From: Tanytarsus gracilentus
Lineage: Eukaryota; Arthropoda; Insecta; Diptera; Chironomidae
DNA length: 64,000 nucleotides
NCBI GenBank assembly: GCA_038502055.1
Contig: JAXRKN010000043.1
Coordinates: forward strand, 3,348,001-3,412,000
Reading direction: 5' to 3'
In this document: piece by piece, positions 62,024 to 64,000 of the stretch
Position numbering within the stretch: position 1 is the first letter of the stretch
How the letters are laid out: each line of letters opens with the position of its first letter
The notes under the pieces: model-generated
The model's input: the letters and a program-made list of their open reading frames with translations, nothing else
Database searches by the model: none
Told to the model about the DNA's origin: nothing
Position numbers and translations under genes: made by a program

Positions 62024-62953
62024 GATCATCCATCCGAAGGAATTTTCCTAGGAATTTCCTAGGAATATTCCTAGTAATTTCCTAGGAATTCCTAGTAATT
62101 TCCTAGGAAATTTCCTAGGAAAAATATAGGAAAAAAATTCCTAGGAAAATTCCTAGTAAAAATTCCTAGGAAATTTCCGAGGAAAAAAAAATTCCTAGGA
62201 AAATTCCTAGTAAAAATTCCTAGGAAATTCCGAGGAAAAAAATTCCTAGGAAAATTCCTAATAAAAATTCCTAGGAAATTTACTAGGAAAAAATATTTCT
62301 ATGAATTTCTTCGGAATTTTTGAACATTAATTTTGCCGTCTTAGCTTTTCTAACTTCTTCCCACTCATTTATCCCTTTTACAAAAAGAAATCAGCAACAA
62401 TTCTAACCTCTTCTCACTCATTTTCCCTTTTACAAAAAGAAATCATCAAAAAATTTAAGTTTTTCCCCTAATTTATTTTTCCAAATATACAGGAAAAAAA
62501 ACTCTCGAACCGTAGAGCCCAAATTTTTAATTTAAGACTCAAAAAAGTTGAAAAACTGAGGTGGCCCATAAGTATTTTAGCCAAATAAATATTTCCCTTT
62601 TTACATTTTATTTTTTTCCTAGCTGAAAAGCTAAGAGGGCAAAATTAATGTTCAAAAATTCCGAAGAAATTCATAGAAATATTTTTTCCTAGTAAATTTC
62701 CTAGGAATTTTTTTTAGGAATTTTCCTAGGAATTTTTTTCCTCGGAATTTCCTAGGAATTTTTACTAGGAATTTTCCTAGGAATTTTTTTTTTCCTCGGA
62801 AATTTCCTAGGAATTTTTACTAGGAATTTTCCTAGGAATTTTTTTCCGCTACTTTTCCTAGGAAATTTCCTAGGAAATTACTAGGAATTCCTAGGAATTT
62901 CCTAGTAAATATTCCTAGGAAATTCCTAGGAAAATTCCTTCGGATGGATGATC
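62024..62953. mobile_element. Foldback element with long CCTAGG-rich inverted arms
   Basis: The left arm (about 62024-62352) and right arm (about 62630-62953) are near-perfect inverted complements of about 325 bp around a 277-bp centre. The outer ends read GATCATCCATCCGAAGG and, opposite, CCTTCGGATGGATGATC. Each arm holds about eleven CCTAGG sites in a short tandem pattern like AATTCCTAGGAAA, with variants CCTAGT and CCGAGG. Inside the centre a 53-bp unit is repeated in tandem (62348-62400 and 62401-62452). No open frame for a transposase is present, so it would be non-autonomous. GATC occurs at both edges and could be a 4-bp target duplication or part of the palindrome. It resembles Drosophila foldback (FB) elements in form only. 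Confidence 0.85.
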
Positions 62954-64000
62954 CATACTCTCGATGGTAAGATTTAAGATGTTAATGAGAACGGCGTGTT
63001 GGACTCGCCCGAAGATTCTTAAATGAAAAAAATCGCACATCATTTTAAAGAGTCAATAAACTAATCAAATTGCTGACGTAATTTCTTCAAACGCTATTAA
63101 AATTCTAAATCATTCATGAAGGGTAAAATCGGCAATTTTATGGGGAAATTTCCAATTTTTTTTCAACATCAACTGCTAATTATTTTCGCATCTCCTTCAG
63201 ACTTTTGCGTTGTAATTTTATATTTGTATCTCTTTTTCAATTGTAAAGGTTTGAGTCAACAAGGAACTTGTTTCTTTTTTTCTTGATTCTTAATTACTCA
63301 GATTGCATTCAGCTAACGTTCACAATTTACTCAAGCATGCAAGTTTTGTCGACTTAAAAGCTCACATTGAAAGCTTTTGTATGGTTTTATTTTTTTCAGA
63401 CTTTGACCCACCGCTTAATAATTTTCTTCGCTTTGAATTGTTCAAAGCACATGACCAAGCAAAAATGTGGTAAAATCGAAGAGGAGAAATATAAAAAATT
63501 TAGTGATTTGAAGTTTTGTTGATGAAAAACGTGTAAGAAAAATTAAAAATAGAAGAAAAACAATTTGACGCGTTGTTTACCGATTAAAAAATTATTATTA
63601 AAATTAGACTTTGTATTAGATTTCTATTGATGGAATTAAAATTAATAAAAATATTATTTCTTCAACGAAATTATCTTTTTGGTTGTGACAGTTCCACCAA
63701 ACTGTTTAATTAATCGCATATTTTTTGTTTTTAATCTTCAGAAGAAATTAATTCTTTTTAGCCTGAAAAATTGATTTTATTTTTTTTTTATTAAAAATTA
63801 ATTTTTTTTAGGCTTATAAAAAAATTAAGATAGTCCTTTTAAGGATATATTTTCGATGAATAAAGCAAACGAGCCGCAAAATATAACAAAAACCAGTTTC
63901 ACTAGACAGCGAGTCTCCGCACAATATAAAAAATTAATTGCATAATTTTGAATTTATTTAATTTAACGGTTAAATCTATAAAACTTTTTTAGCTCCATAA
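62954..64000. other. Right flank with no recognisable gene
   Basis: AT-rich sequence up to the window end. I see no open frame with coding character, RNA gene or repeat. A following gene may begin outside the window. Confidence 0.5.

Noticed and set aside
62024..62953. CRISPR-like or satellite array in the CCTAGG region
   Set aside because: The repeats lie in two inverted arms with a unique centre, not in an array with spacers, and the host is an animal.

Overview
The window is AT-rich animal nuclear DNA, almost certainly from an insect and most likely a dipteran, perhaps a midge-like lower fly. The evidence is spliced genes with GT-AG introns mostly 50-150 bp long, a ZAD zinc-finger protein (an arthropod-specific family), a six-cysteine insect defensin, and insect-like AdipoR, Wda/TAF5L, ND-B12 and ELOVL genes. 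The species cannot be fixed from the sequence alone. There is no sign of bacterial operons, rRNA, intact tRNA or CRISPR.

Layout, left to right. 1-1.6 kb: no recognisable gene. 1.6-3.4 kb (+): a ZAD/C2H2 zinc-finger gene. 3.5-3.7 kb (-): a tiny two-exon gene for the mitochondrial import subunit Tom6. 4.3-37.3 kb (+): one GPI-anchored cell-adhesion protein with three Ig domains and an FN3-like domain. Its first coding intron is about 30 kb and holds most of the non-coding DNA of the window, including short inverted-repeat elements, a dispersed motif resembling a tRNA B-box, a long poly-T tract and a GT microsatellite. 38.9-40.5 kb (-): a membrane-anchored, degenerate trypsin-like protein. 42.2-43.8 kb (-): the adiponectin receptor. 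44.1-45.3 kb (-): a RAD51 paralog. 45.7-48.6 kb (+): Wda/TAF5L. 48.9-49.3 kb (-): complex I subunit B12 (NDUFB3). 49.7-50.8 kb (+): a FAH-domain hydrolase with a separate exon coding for a likely mitochondrial presequence. 50.9-52.1 kb (-): FANK1. 53.3-58.4 kb (-): a very-long-chain fatty-acid elongase. 61.2-61.5 kb (-): a defensin with a TATA box and a palindromic kappaB site. 62.0-62.95 kb: a roughly 930-bp foldback element made of CCTAGG-rich inverted arms.

The genes do not form one pathway. Between 42 and 52 kb they are packed closely, with divergent pairs (RAD51 paralog/Wda, ND-B12/FAHD) sharing 380-460 bp of upstream DNA and convergent pairs (Wda/ND-B12, FAHD/FANK1) with nearly touching 3' ends. 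The adhesion gene and the elongase carry long introns. Exon boundaries were placed by hand from splice signals, reading frame and family conservation. Every multi-exon model given here keeps frame from ATG to stop.
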